Below are positions 7,236-13,779 of a DNA stretch of 25,347 bases, piece by piece. Within the stretch, counting starts at the first letter, position 1; each line of letters begins with the position of its first letter. The translations under genes were made by a program, and so were the position numbers. Source of the stretch: an uncultured Desulfovibrio sp. (GTDB taxonomy: Bacteria; Desulfobacterota; Desulfovibrionia; Desulfovibrionales; Desulfovibrionaceae); contig NZ_CASDOY010000026.1 of NCBI RefSeq assembly GCF_949282365.1, positions 1-25,347 of the forward strand, in the 5' to 3' direction. The notes under the pieces were generated by a model that searched no databases, was not told where the DNA came from, and saw only the letters and a list, made by a program, of their open reading frames with translations.

Positions 7236-8498
7236 ATGCCTCAGACGCTTGCGCAAAAGATCCTGCAAGCCCACACCGACGACGTCATCGAGCGCGACGG
7301 ACAGATCGTCCAGTGCCGCCTGTCCCTGGTGCTGGCCAACGACATCACCGGCCCCCTGGCCATCAAATCCTTCAAGGGCATGGGTGCCAGCCGCGTCTTC
7401 GACAAGGACAGGATCGCCCTGGTCATGGACCATTTCACGCCGCAGAAGGACATCGCCTCGGCCAATCAGGTGATGATCAGTCGTGAGTTCGCCCGGGAAC
7501 AGGGCATCACCCACTACTATGAAGGCGGCGACTGCGGCGTGGAACACACCCTGCTGCCCGAACGCGGCCTGGTGGGCCCCGGCGACGTGGTCATCGGCGC
7601 GGACAGCCACACCTGCACCTACGGCGGCATCGGCGCCTTCGCCACGGGCATGGGCTCCACCGACATCGCCGCCGGCATGGCCCTGGGCGAGACCTGGATC
7701 AAGGTGCCCCCGACCATCCGCGTCAACATCAACGGCCGGATGCCCAAATGGCTGCGCGGCAAGGACCTGATGCTGCTGCTCATCAAGACCATCGGCGTGG
7801 ACGGCGCGCTCTACAAGGCCCTGGAATTCGGCGGCTCCGTCATCGACGCCCTGCCCGTGGAAGGCCGCCTGACCATGGCCAACATGGCCATCGAAGCCGG
7901 CGGCAAGGTGGGCCTCTTTGCCGTGGACGAACTCACCCGCCAGTATTGCGCCGAACACGGCCGGCCCGGTGTGACCATGAGCCTGGCCGCCGACGAGGGC
8001 GCGGTCTACGAGCGCGTGGTGGACATCGACGTCACCGGCCAGGAACCCGTGGTGGCCTGTCCGCACCTGCCCTCCAACGTGAAGAACGTCTCCGAGCTCA
8101 AGGACCTGCCCGTGCAGCAGGTGGTGGTGGGCTCTTGCACCAACGGCCGCATCAGCGACATGCGCGACGCCGCCGAGATCCTGCGCGGCCGCAAGGTGGC
8201 CAGGGGCGTGCGCTGCATCGTCCTGCCCTCCACCCCCGCCGTGTGGAAGCAGTGCCTCAGGGAAGGCCTGATGGACGTCTTCATGGACGCCGGCTGCATC
8301 GTGGGCCCCTGCACCTGCGGTCCCTGCCTGGGCGGCCACATGGGCATCCTGGGCGACGGCGAACGCGCCGTGGCCACCACCAACCGCAACTTCCGCGGCC
8401 GCATGGGCAGCCTGGATTCCGAAGTCTACCTCTCCAGCCCCGTGGTGGCGGCCGCCAGCGCCGTGGCGGGCTGCATCGCCGGGCCTGACCAGCTCTAA
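7236..8498 (+). CDS. leuC: 3-isopropylmalate dehydratase large subunit
   Basis: This 420-residue protein is the iron-sulfur subunit of isopropylmalate isomerase, which interconverts 2- and 3-isopropylmalate with LeuD. Its length and its sequence opening (MPQTLAQKIL) fit the shorter archaeal/anaerobe-type LeuC (homoaconitase-like), not the roughly 465-residue E. coli form. The cluster ligands are visible as Cys301 in GSCTNGR and the pair Cys361/Cys364 in CTCGPCLGGHMG. GADSHTCTYGGIGAFATGMGS is the substrate-binding aconitase signature. The frame is open to 7167, but the ATG at 7236 is chosen because AAGGAG lies seven bases upstream and the family N-terminus starts there. leuD begins 26 bases after the stop. 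Confidence 0.95.
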   Translation: MPQTLAQKILQAHTDDVIERDGQIVQCRLSLVLANDITGPLAIKSFKGMGASRVFDKDRIALVMDHFTPQKDIASANQVMISREFAREQGITHYYEGGDCGVEHTLLPERGLVGPGDVVIGADSHTCTYGGIGAFATGMGSTDIAAGMALGETWIKVPPTIRVNINGRMPKWLRGKDLMLLLIKTIGVDGALYKALEFGGSVIDALPVEGRLTMANMAIEAGGKVGLFAVDELTRQYCAEHGRPGVTMSLAADEGAVYERVVDIDVTGQEPVVACPHLPSNVKNVSELKDLPVQQVVVGSCTNGRISDMRDAAEILRGRKVARGVRCIVLPSTPAVWKQCLREGLMDVFMDAGCIVGPCTCGPCLGGHMGILGDGERAVATTNRNFRGRMGSLDSEVYLSSPVVAAASAVAGCIAGPDQL

Positions 8499-8524
8499 GC
8501 CGATTTTTCAAAAAGGATCACGTC

Positions 8525-9025
8525 ATGAACTACAAAGGTACGGCCCACAAGGTGGGCGAACATATCGATACCGACGCCATCATCCCGGCCCGCTTCCTGG
8601 TCACTTCGGACGCCAGGGAGCTGGGCGCCAACTGCATGGCCGGCCTGGAACCCGACTGGGTCAAGCGCGTGAAGCCCGGCGACATCATGGTGGCCGGCCG
8701 CAACTTCGGCTGCGGCTCCTCCCGCGAGCACGCCCCCATCGCCATCCTGGGCGCGGGCATGCCCGTGGTCATCGGCCACAGCTTCGCCCGCATCTTCTAC
8801 CGCAACGCCTTCAATATGGGCCTGCTGCTCATGGAAGTGGGCGACGAGGTGGACAAAATCCATGACGGCGACGAACTGGAAGTGGACGCCGCCACCGGCC
8901 TCATCCGCGACCTGACCAACGGCGCCGAGATCCAGTGCCCGCCCCTGCCGGCCTCCATGGCCGCCATCCTGGACAAGGGCGGCCTGGTCAACTATGTGAA
9001 GGAACGCCTGGCCGCCAGGGGCTAG
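8525..9025 (+). CDS. leuD: 3-isopropylmalate dehydratase small subunit
   Basis: This 166-residue protein is the swivelling small subunit that completes the active site of isopropylmalate isomerase. HIDTDAIIPARFL (about 14-26) and the substrate-recognition loop NFGCGSSREHAP (about 60-71) are diagnostic. The short length matches the partner of the roughly 420-residue LeuC type. The ATG at 8525 is preceded by AAAGGATCACGTC, giving an AGGA ribosome site. The gap to leuC is 26 bases, so the subunits are made from one message. A long terminator-like hairpin begins 20 bases after the stop. Confidence 0.95.
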   Translation: MNYKGTAHKVGEHIDTDAIIPARFLVTSDARELGANCMAGLEPDWVKRVKPGDIMVAGRNFGCGSSREHAPIAILGAGMPVVIGHSFARIFYRNAFNMGLLLMEVGDEVDKIHDGDELEVDAATGLIRDLTNGAEIQCPPLPASMAAILDKGGLVNYVKERLAARG

Positions 9026-9044
9026 AGCCGGGCTGCTTTGTCTT

Positions 9045-9120
9045 GAGGGGGAGAGGGGCCCCTTTGGGAAAAGGGGCTCCCTCTCTCCCTCAAACTCCCC
9101 CTCTCCCCCCGAAAACTTTT
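9045..9120 (+). terminator. Long hairpin terminator-like element after leuD
   Basis: A G-rich arm (9045-9057) pairs with a C-rich arm (9079-9091), with one wobble. It continues into GCCCCTTT (9058-9065) and AAAGGGGC (9070-9077) around a GGGA loop, giving about 20 bp with one offset base. A second pyrimidine block, CTCCCCCTCTCCCCCC (9094-9109), then leads to GAAAACTTTT ending at 9120. A similar element in reverse orientation terminates the exporter gene at 10980-11062, so this is probably a family of related terminators. If it is efficient, leuB needs its own promoter. Confidence 0.6.
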
Positions 9121-9545
9121 ATCGGGATCCGTGGCGGGGCAGGACGGGACGACGCTCGTGCCCCGAGTGCCGGTCCCCCGGTAGCACGCCGTACCAGGAG
9201 CCGGACGGCGAGGTGGAGCGGCCATCCCTGCGGCCGTTCCCGGCCCGGCTTTTGCCGGATGCGCTGCGGGAGGAGGCCCCCTGCCCGCGGACGCGGCCAC
9301 GGGAACGGACAGGCCCGGATCGCGGCGGCCCTCTGCGGCCGCCGGGGAGCTGGTCCTTGTCCGGCGCGGCGGCGTGCTGGGGCCCGTCAGGTCAGGGACG
9401 ACGGCCTTCGGCCTGCGTGGCGGGGGCTCCGCCGTACCTTTGCCGGACAGATGGAGGGCAGGGGACGTTCCCCCGGCCCCGCGCGGGCGGAGCCATCGTT
9501 GTGCATACAAATGCGGCGCGCAGGCGTCGCAGCGAGGATATGAAG
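9121..9545. other. leuD-leuB spacer, no gene recognised
   Basis: After the hairpin element, about 425 very GC-rich bases lie before leuB. No frame in either direction shows a recognisable protein or convincing coding character. Several short local inverted repeats occur, as expected at this GC content. It presumably holds a leuB promoter, but I could not pick a convincing -35/-10 pair. It could also be remnant DNA inserted into the leu operon. Confidence 0.5.
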
Positions 9546-10622
9546 ATGAAAAAGACCATTTGTCTGTTGCCGGGCGACGGTATCGGTCCCGAGATCGTCG
9601 CCCAGGGCGTGACTGTGCTGGAAGCCGTCGCCAAAAAGTTCGGCCATGAGTTCGACTTCGTGCCCGCCCTCATCGGCGGCGCGGCCATCGACGCCACCGG
9701 CGAGCCCCTGCCCGCCGCCACCGTGGAAGCCTGCCGGAAGGCCGACGCCGTGTATCTGGGCGCCGTGGGCGGTCCCAAGTGGGACGGCATCGAGCCCGCC
9801 CGCCGGCCTGAAAAGGGCCTGCTGGGCATCCGCAAGGCCCTGGGTCTGTTCGCCAACCTGCGTCCCGCCCTGCTGCTGCCCGAGCTGGCCGGCGCCTGCC
9901 TGCTGCGTGCCGACATCGCGGCCCGCGGCCTGGACCTCATCGTGGTGCGCGAGCTGACCGGCGACATCTACTTCGGCGAGCCCCGCGCCATCGAGGAGCG
10001 CGACGGCCTGCGCGTGGGCTACAACACCATGATCTACGACGAGAACGAGATCCGCCGCATCGCCAAAGTGGCCTTCGAGACCGCCCGCCAGCGCCGCAGG
10101 AAGGTCTGCTCCGTGGAAAAGAGCAATGTGCTGGAGACCTCCCGTCTCTGGAAGGCCGTGGTGCAGGAAGTGCACGACGCCGACTACGCCGACGTGGAAC
10201 TGAGCCACATGTATGTGGACAACGCCGCCATGCAGCTGGTGCGCGATCCCTCGCAGTTCGACGTCATCCTCACCGGCAACATCTTCGGCGACATCCTTTC
10301 CGATGAAGCCTCGGTCATCACCGGTTCTCTGGGCATGCTGCCTTCCGCCTCCATGGGCGCCCAGGCTCCGGCCCTGTTCGAGCCCATCCACGGCTCCGCG
10401 CCCGACATCGCCGGTCAGGACAAGGCCAATCCCCTGGCCACCATCCTGTCCGCGGGCATGATGCTGCGCCTGGCTTTCGGCCTGTCCGCCGAAGCCGACG
10501 CCGTGGAGAACGCCGTGCGCCAGACCCTGCGCGACGGCTTCCGTACCGGCGACATCATGGAGGACGGCTGCACCCTGGTGGGCTGCGCCGAAATGGGCCG
10601 CCTGGTGGCTGAACGCCTGTAA
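9546..10622 (+). CDS. leuB: 3-isopropylmalate dehydrogenase
   Basis: This 358-residue NAD-dependent enzyme oxidises and decarboxylates 3-isopropylmalate to 2-oxoisocaproate. The motifs are LLPGDGIGPEIV at the N-terminus, ANLRPALLLP, RELTGDIYFGEPR, VDNAAMQLVRDP, and the family signature GNIFGDILSDEASVITGSLG, followed by the cofactor region EPIHGSAPDIAGQ. The length is normal. An in-frame ATG occurs at 9540, but the one at 9546 is preferred: GAGG at 9534-9537 then sits eight bases away and the protein begins MKKTICLLPGDG as usual. It is the last gene of the leu group and is followed by a strong terminator. A spacer of 520 bases from leuD is unusual for this operon. Confidence 0.95.
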   Translation: MKKTICLLPGDGIGPEIVAQGVTVLEAVAKKFGHEFDFVPALIGGAAIDATGEPLPAATVEACRKADAVYLGAVGGPKWDGIEPARRPEKGLLGIRKALGLFANLRPALLLPELAGACLLRADIAARGLDLIVVRELTGDIYFGEPRAIEERDGLRVGYNTMIYDENEIRRIAKVAFETARQRRRKVCSVEKSNVLETSRLWKAVVQEVHDADYADVELSHMYVDNAAMQLVRDPSQFDVILTGNIFGDILSDEASVITGSLGMLPSASMGAQAPALFEPIHGSAPDIAGQDKANPLATILSAGMMLRLAFGLSAEADAVENAVRQTLRDGFRTGDIMEDGCTLVGCAEMGRLVAERL

Positions 10623-10647
10623 GCCTGATTTTCATTTTTCGGTATGG

Positions 10648-10680
10648 AGCGGAGCCGCCCTGCGGGGCGGCTCCGCTTTT
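10648..10680 (+). terminator. Intrinsic terminator after leuB
   Basis: A perfect stem of at least 11 bp, GCGGAGCCGCC (10649-10659) with its complement at 10666-10676, closes a six-base loop and is followed by TTTT (10677-10680). A10648 can pair with T10677. It lies 26 bases after the leuB stop and is well placed to end the leu transcript. Confidence 0.85.
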
Positions 10681-10979
10681 GCGTCTGGGGGAATGGACGC
10701 TGCGGGCCCATCGTCATGGATGACGACGGACGCCCCTGAAAAGGTCCGCCAACGATGCCCGCAGGCGGTCTTCATGAGGGGTGGCGTGCTGCCGGTATGG
10801 GCCGGCCCCGTGGGCGTGGGGCGGCATGGCACCCGGTTCGGCACAGACTTCCTCGTGTACCGCCGGCCCCGTGCCCGAGGACGATACCGAATCGCCGGGG
10901 CTGCCGCAGGTCTTGCAAAGGCCGCCGGGGGACGGTCAGCAGGAGGCGGCCTTGTGTACCGCGAGGACCGTGACCGACC
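10681..10979. other. Spacer between leuB terminator and exporter terminator, no gene recognised
   Basis: About 300 GC-rich bases lie between the convergent ends of leuB and the exporter gene. No frame resembles a protein. One near-palindrome stands out: TCGTCAT (10711-10717), two bases, ATGACGA (10720-10726). It could be an operator-like site, but no promoter or adjacent gene start supports that. Confidence 0.5.
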
Positions 10980-11062
10980 CGAAAAAAAGTTTTGGCAGGG
11001 AGAGGGGAAGCGCGAGGGGGAGAGAGGGACTTTGCACCGGAAGGGGGGCCCTCTCCCCCCTC
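10980..11062 (-). terminator. Long hairpin terminator-like element after the EamA gene
   Basis: Read on the minus strand, a G-rich arm (11062-11049) pairs imperfectly with a C-rich arm (11028-11014). A second pyrimidine block follows and then AAAACTTTTTTT (T-tract opposite the A-run at 10982-10988). It starts eight bases after the exporter stop codon. Architecture and sequence match the element after leuD (9045-9120) in reverse orientation, tail included. Confidence 0.6.
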
Positions 11063-11069
11063 GTATCTT

Positions 11070-11963
11070 TTACCCGTGCTTTCTTTCATGCCGCCGGGCC
11101 AGCAGCTGCGGGCCTGTCATGACCAGGATCACGGCGGCGCAGATGACGGCCACACCGCTGAAGACATGGAAGGTGGCGGGTTCGTCGAAGACCAGGATGC
11201 CCACGGTGACGGCGGTGAGGGGCTCGCCCACGCCCAGGATGGAGGCCAGGGTGGAGCCGATGCGCTGGATGGCGAGGATCAGGGTCAGGTTGGAGATGGC
11301 GGCGGTGATGACGGCCAGCAGGACGACCAGGAGCAGTTCTTCCCATGAGCGCAGCAGGCGGAAGGAGCCGGTGGCCACGGCATTGCCCAGGGCAAGGAGG
11401 GTGCCGGAGAGCAGCACCCAGAAGGTGATGGCCAGGCCGGAGATGCAGTGGATGCGGGCCACATGCAGGCCGGAGATGTAGACGGCATTGCACAGGGCGG
11501 AGACCAGCAGCAGGAAGATGCCCCAGAGGCTGATGCCGCCGCTGCCGCCGGACGTGCCGCCGCTGAGCAGGAAGACGCCCAGCATGGCCAGGGCCACGGA
11601 CAGGGCGGTGATGATGGAGAATCTTTCGTGGAAGAAGATGGTCATGATCAGCATGACCATCAGCGGATAGAGGAATTGCAGGGTGGCGGCCACGCCGCTG
11701 GGCAGGTGGGCGAAGCCCCGGAACATGAGCAGGGCCGCCAGGCCGTACATGCTGCTCAGGAGGGCCAGGCGGATCAGGTCGCGGGCGGGCGCGGCCAGGC
11801 GTTCCTGGCGCAGGACGAGGATCAGGCCCAGGGCCAGGGAGCCGAACAGGAAGCGGTAGAACAGGACGCACTCCGCGGACATGCCGGCGTGGAGCAGGGG
11901 CAGGCTGAACAGGGGGATGAGGCCGAAGGCCGCTGAGGAGATGAGGGCGAGCACGAAACCCAT
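11070..11963 (-). CDS. EamA/DMT-family transporter
   Basis: This 297-residue membrane protein has about ten hydrophobic segments arranged as two EamA repeats (about 1-135 and 148-285). It starts MGFVLALISSAAFGLIPLFSLPL. The repeat end of the first half, LYPLMVMLIMTIFFHERFS, is followed by the second-half counterpart LGVGEPLTAVTVGILVFDEPATF. This is the drug/metabolite exporter superfamily; the substrate cannot be read from the sequence. The frame stays open to an ATG at 12044, but the start at 11963 gives a standard family N-terminus directly at the first membrane helix, with a modest GGGAAC site upstream. The rlpA-like gene upstream on the same strand ends in its own terminator, so this gene is probably transcribed separately. 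Confidence 0.85.
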   Translation of the reverse strand: MGFVLALISSAAFGLIPLFSLPLLHAGMSAECVLFYRFLFGSLALGLILVLRQERLAAPARDLIRLALLSSMYGLAALLMFRGFAHLPSGVAATLQFLYPLMVMLIMTIFFHERFSIITALSVALAMLGVFLLSGGTSGGSGGISLWGIFLLLVSALCNAVYISGLHVARIHCISGLAITFWVLLSGTLLALGNAVATGSFRLLRSWEELLLVVLLAVITAAISNLTLILAIQRIGSTLASILGVGEPLTAVTVGILVFDEPATFHVFSGVAVICAAVILVMTGPQLLARRHERKHG

Positions 11964-12060
11964 GACAGTTCCCGGCAAGAAGGAAGTGAGGCCGTCGAGC
12001 GGCGTACGCCTGCCGACAATGCCCCAAAGCGCGCGAGAAGACAAGACCGGCCGCGGGCAT

Positions 12061-12086
12061 AAAAAAAGGGCGCCTTCAAGGCGCCC
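12061..12086 (-). terminator. Intrinsic terminator after the rlpA-like gene
   Basis: On the minus strand a perfect 7-bp stem, GGGCGCC (12068-12074) with GGCGCCC (12080-12086), and a five-base loop are followed by seven T residues (opposite A12061-12067). It lies 24 bases beyond the stop of the rlpA-like gene. Confidence 0.85.
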
Positions 12087-12110
12087 GGAAAAAGGGAGCG
12101 GCGGAGCGCG

Positions 12111-12725
12111 CTATCTGGCGGCGCTGTCCAGCACGACTTCGGCTTCGGGGTGGCCCTGACGCAGGGCCTCATGCATGGCGGCGGCATCGGCGAAGGCGTA
12201 GAAGGGGCCCACCTGGTCGTCCTTGTAGCGCACGAAGTAGGCCTGGCCGTTCTGCAGGGGCGTGCCGCTGGGGTCGCTGACCACTTCCAGGTCCACCTTG
12301 CCCACGCCGCGGTCGTTCATGTCGATCTGCTGGGCGGCGGCATAGGAAAGGTCGATGATGCGGCCGCGCACATAGGGGCCGCGGTCGGTCACGCAGACCA
12401 TGACGCTTTTGCCGTTGCTTCTGTCGGTGACGCGTACCACGGTGCCGATGGGCAGGGTGCGGTGGGCAGCCGTGAAGGTGTACATGTCATAGCCTTCACC
12501 GCTGGCGGTCTTCTTGTTGTGGAAATCGGCTCCGTACCAGGAGGCCATGCCGGTCATGAAGGCATCGGCGTTGCTCTGGGCTCGTTTGAGCCAGACATCC
12601 CGGCTGGAATGGGCAGTCTTTGCATCGCCGGCATGGGCGGCGGACATGGGGGAAGCCAGCAGCAGACAGGTCACGAGACAGGTCAGCAGCACCGCCGGCA
12701 TCCCCATGGGAGGATGTGAGGTCAT
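12111..12725 (-). CDS. RlpA-like septal ring / lytic transglycosylase domain protein
   Basis: This 204-residue exported protein has a signal peptide at 1-32 with an AHA cleavage site and no lipobox Cys, unlike E. coli RlpA. The double-psi beta-barrel domain spans about 57-150. It contains TGMASWYGADFHNKKTASGE, the FTAAHRTLPIGTVVRVTD core, VCVTDRGPYVRGRIIDLS with the presumed catalytic Asp125, and GVGKVDLEVV at the end. RlpA proteins cleave glycan strands lacking stem peptides. The last 45 residues (AYFVRYKDDQVGPFYAFADA and so on) may be a short, divergent SPOR-like module; this is uncertain. The ATG at 12725 has AAGGAG seven bases upstream. A consensus -35 box lies about 150 bases upstream. 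Confidence 0.85.
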   Translation of the reverse strand: MTSHPPMGMPAVLLTCLVTCLLLASPMSAAHAGDAKTAHSSRDVWLKRAQSNADAFMTGMASWYGADFHNKKTASGEGYDMYTFTAAHRTLPIGTVVRVTDRSNGKSVMVCVTDRGPYVRGRIIDLSYAAAQQIDMNDRGVGKVDLEVVSDPSGTPLQNGQAYFVRYKDDQVGPFYAFADAAAMHEALRQGHPEAEVVLDSAAR

Positions 12726-12851
12726 AGAAACTCCTTGGTTGAAGCAGGTGCGCGGCATGGTCGCCCATGCAGCGCAGGTCGCCCGGCGACCCGCCCCGTC
12801 AAGGCTGCACAACGGGGCTTGCCTGAAACGCCAAAACGAAAGGGTTGCCGT

Positions 12852-12880
12852 GATATGCCACAAAAAAAACCTTGTGTCAA
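12852..12880 (-). promoter_or_regulatory. Possible promoter for the rlpA-like gene
   Basis: On the minus strand a perfect TTGACA (12880-12875) is followed, after 17-19 bases including a T8 run, by CATATCA/TATCAC-like sequence near 12857-12850. This leaves a 5' untranslated region of about 120 bases. The -10 match is modest. Confidence 0.4.
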
Positions 12881-12937
12881 ACGCGGCAGATTTTGCAAGA
12901 GAATGTCTGGAAATTTTCCTGTCCAAGAGCAGTAATT

Positions 12938-13031
12938 AACAGTTGATATGCAGTTTCACTGAAACTTTATGTCGACTGATATTTTTCAATGGATATAGTT
13001 TGTTTTTGTAAAATAACAGTAAATATGCAGT
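12938..13031. repeat. Two 17-base direct repeats in an AT-rich island
   Basis: AACAGTTGATATGCAGT (12938-12954) recurs as AACAGTAAATATGCAGT (13015-13031), 15 of 17 identical and 77 bases apart start to start. Both copies are followed by AAACTTT-like sequence. They sit in the only strongly AT-rich segment of the window. Confidence 0.6.
12943..12971 (+). promoter_or_regulatory. Possible rightward promoter with an inverted-repeat operator
   Basis: TTGATA (12943-12948), a 17-base spacer and TTTATG (12966-12971) form a plausible sigma-70-type promoter. A perfect inverted repeat, AGTTTC-ACT-GAAACT (12952-12966), fills the spacer, where a repressor would block polymerase. No recognised gene lies downstream on the plus strand before the end of purL, so any product would be a small RNA or an unrecognised peptide. 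Confidence 0.3.
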
Positions 13032-13727
13032 AAAAACTTTCTGCAATTTGTCTGTATATTGTGCAAGCGGACAAGAAGGCCCTGCACGGGCTGTCAGGGG
13101 ACGGACAATTGCATGTTTTTTCTCAAAAAGCCCCGCCGGCCGCGGCCCGGGAGGTCCGCCGTCCTCCGGCTTGGAGATCGGCCCGGGAGCCTTCCCGGAG
13201 CCCGGTCCGGGCCTGCCTTGACCCGGCCGGACATGACCGTCCGCGGGCTGGCGGCGCAGGGTCCCGGGGGCCGGGGCCCGAGGCAGGACAGACGCACGAG
13301 CCTGCGGACGGTCACCTCGGTGTGCGCCGCTCCGCCGCGAGGGACGTAGCAGGGCAGGCCGCATCCGGTGGTGTGCGACCTGCCACGGCGTGCATCGGGG
13401 ACGACCACCGTACGGCGTCCGGCCGTCCGGGCGGGCACGCCACGAAGCCGTGGCGGCACAACAGGGGCGGTGGGACAGAGCGGAGCGGTCTGGAGGCAGG
13501 CCGGGGCAGGGCCGGGAACACATCGGACAGGTCGCGAAGGGCACATGCGGGCGCTTTGCGGCGCTGAGGGCGGACGCGGGGATCCATACGGGCCAGGGCA
13601 AGCCGGGCGGGGCAGGCCGACGGAGGGAACATGCCGGCCGCACAGCAAGGGAGCAGGCAGGCCGGAACGTACCGGGGCGTGCCCGGGCGGGCGGGAGGCA
13701 AGGACGGGCTGGTTTGGGCGATGGGAC

Positions 13728-13755
13728 AAAAAAGGGCGCTCCTTGCGGAGCGCCC
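13728..13755 (-). terminator. Intrinsic terminator after purL
   Basis: On the minus strand a perfect 9-bp stem, GGGCGCTCC (13734-13742) with GGAGCGCCC (13747-13755), and a four-base loop are followed by six T residues (opposite A13728-13733). It lies 25 bases after the purL stop. Confidence 0.88.
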
Positions 13756-13779
13756 TCGTGGTCGTCGGGCAGGCAGGGT

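Larger units (their letters stand above)
12726..13779. other. Gene-free kilobase between the rlpA-like gene and purL
   Basis: The rlpA-like gene reads left from this region and purL ends at its right edge. Bases about 12880-13070 are AT-rich, with direct repeats and an inverted repeat. Bases about 13075-13727 switch abruptly to very GC-rich DNA. The open frames there are rich in Pro, Arg, Ala and Gly and resemble no protein family. One long interrupted inverted repeat is visible, GCCACGGC (13382-13389) with GCCGTGGC (13447-13454). The right edge holds the purL terminator. Confidence 0.6.

Noticed and set aside
12936..13643. 235-codon minus-strand frame in the gap between purL and the rlpA-like gene
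   Set aside because: It is Pro/Arg-rich, crosses the GC/AT composition break without change in coding logic, and has no ribosome site or family resemblance.
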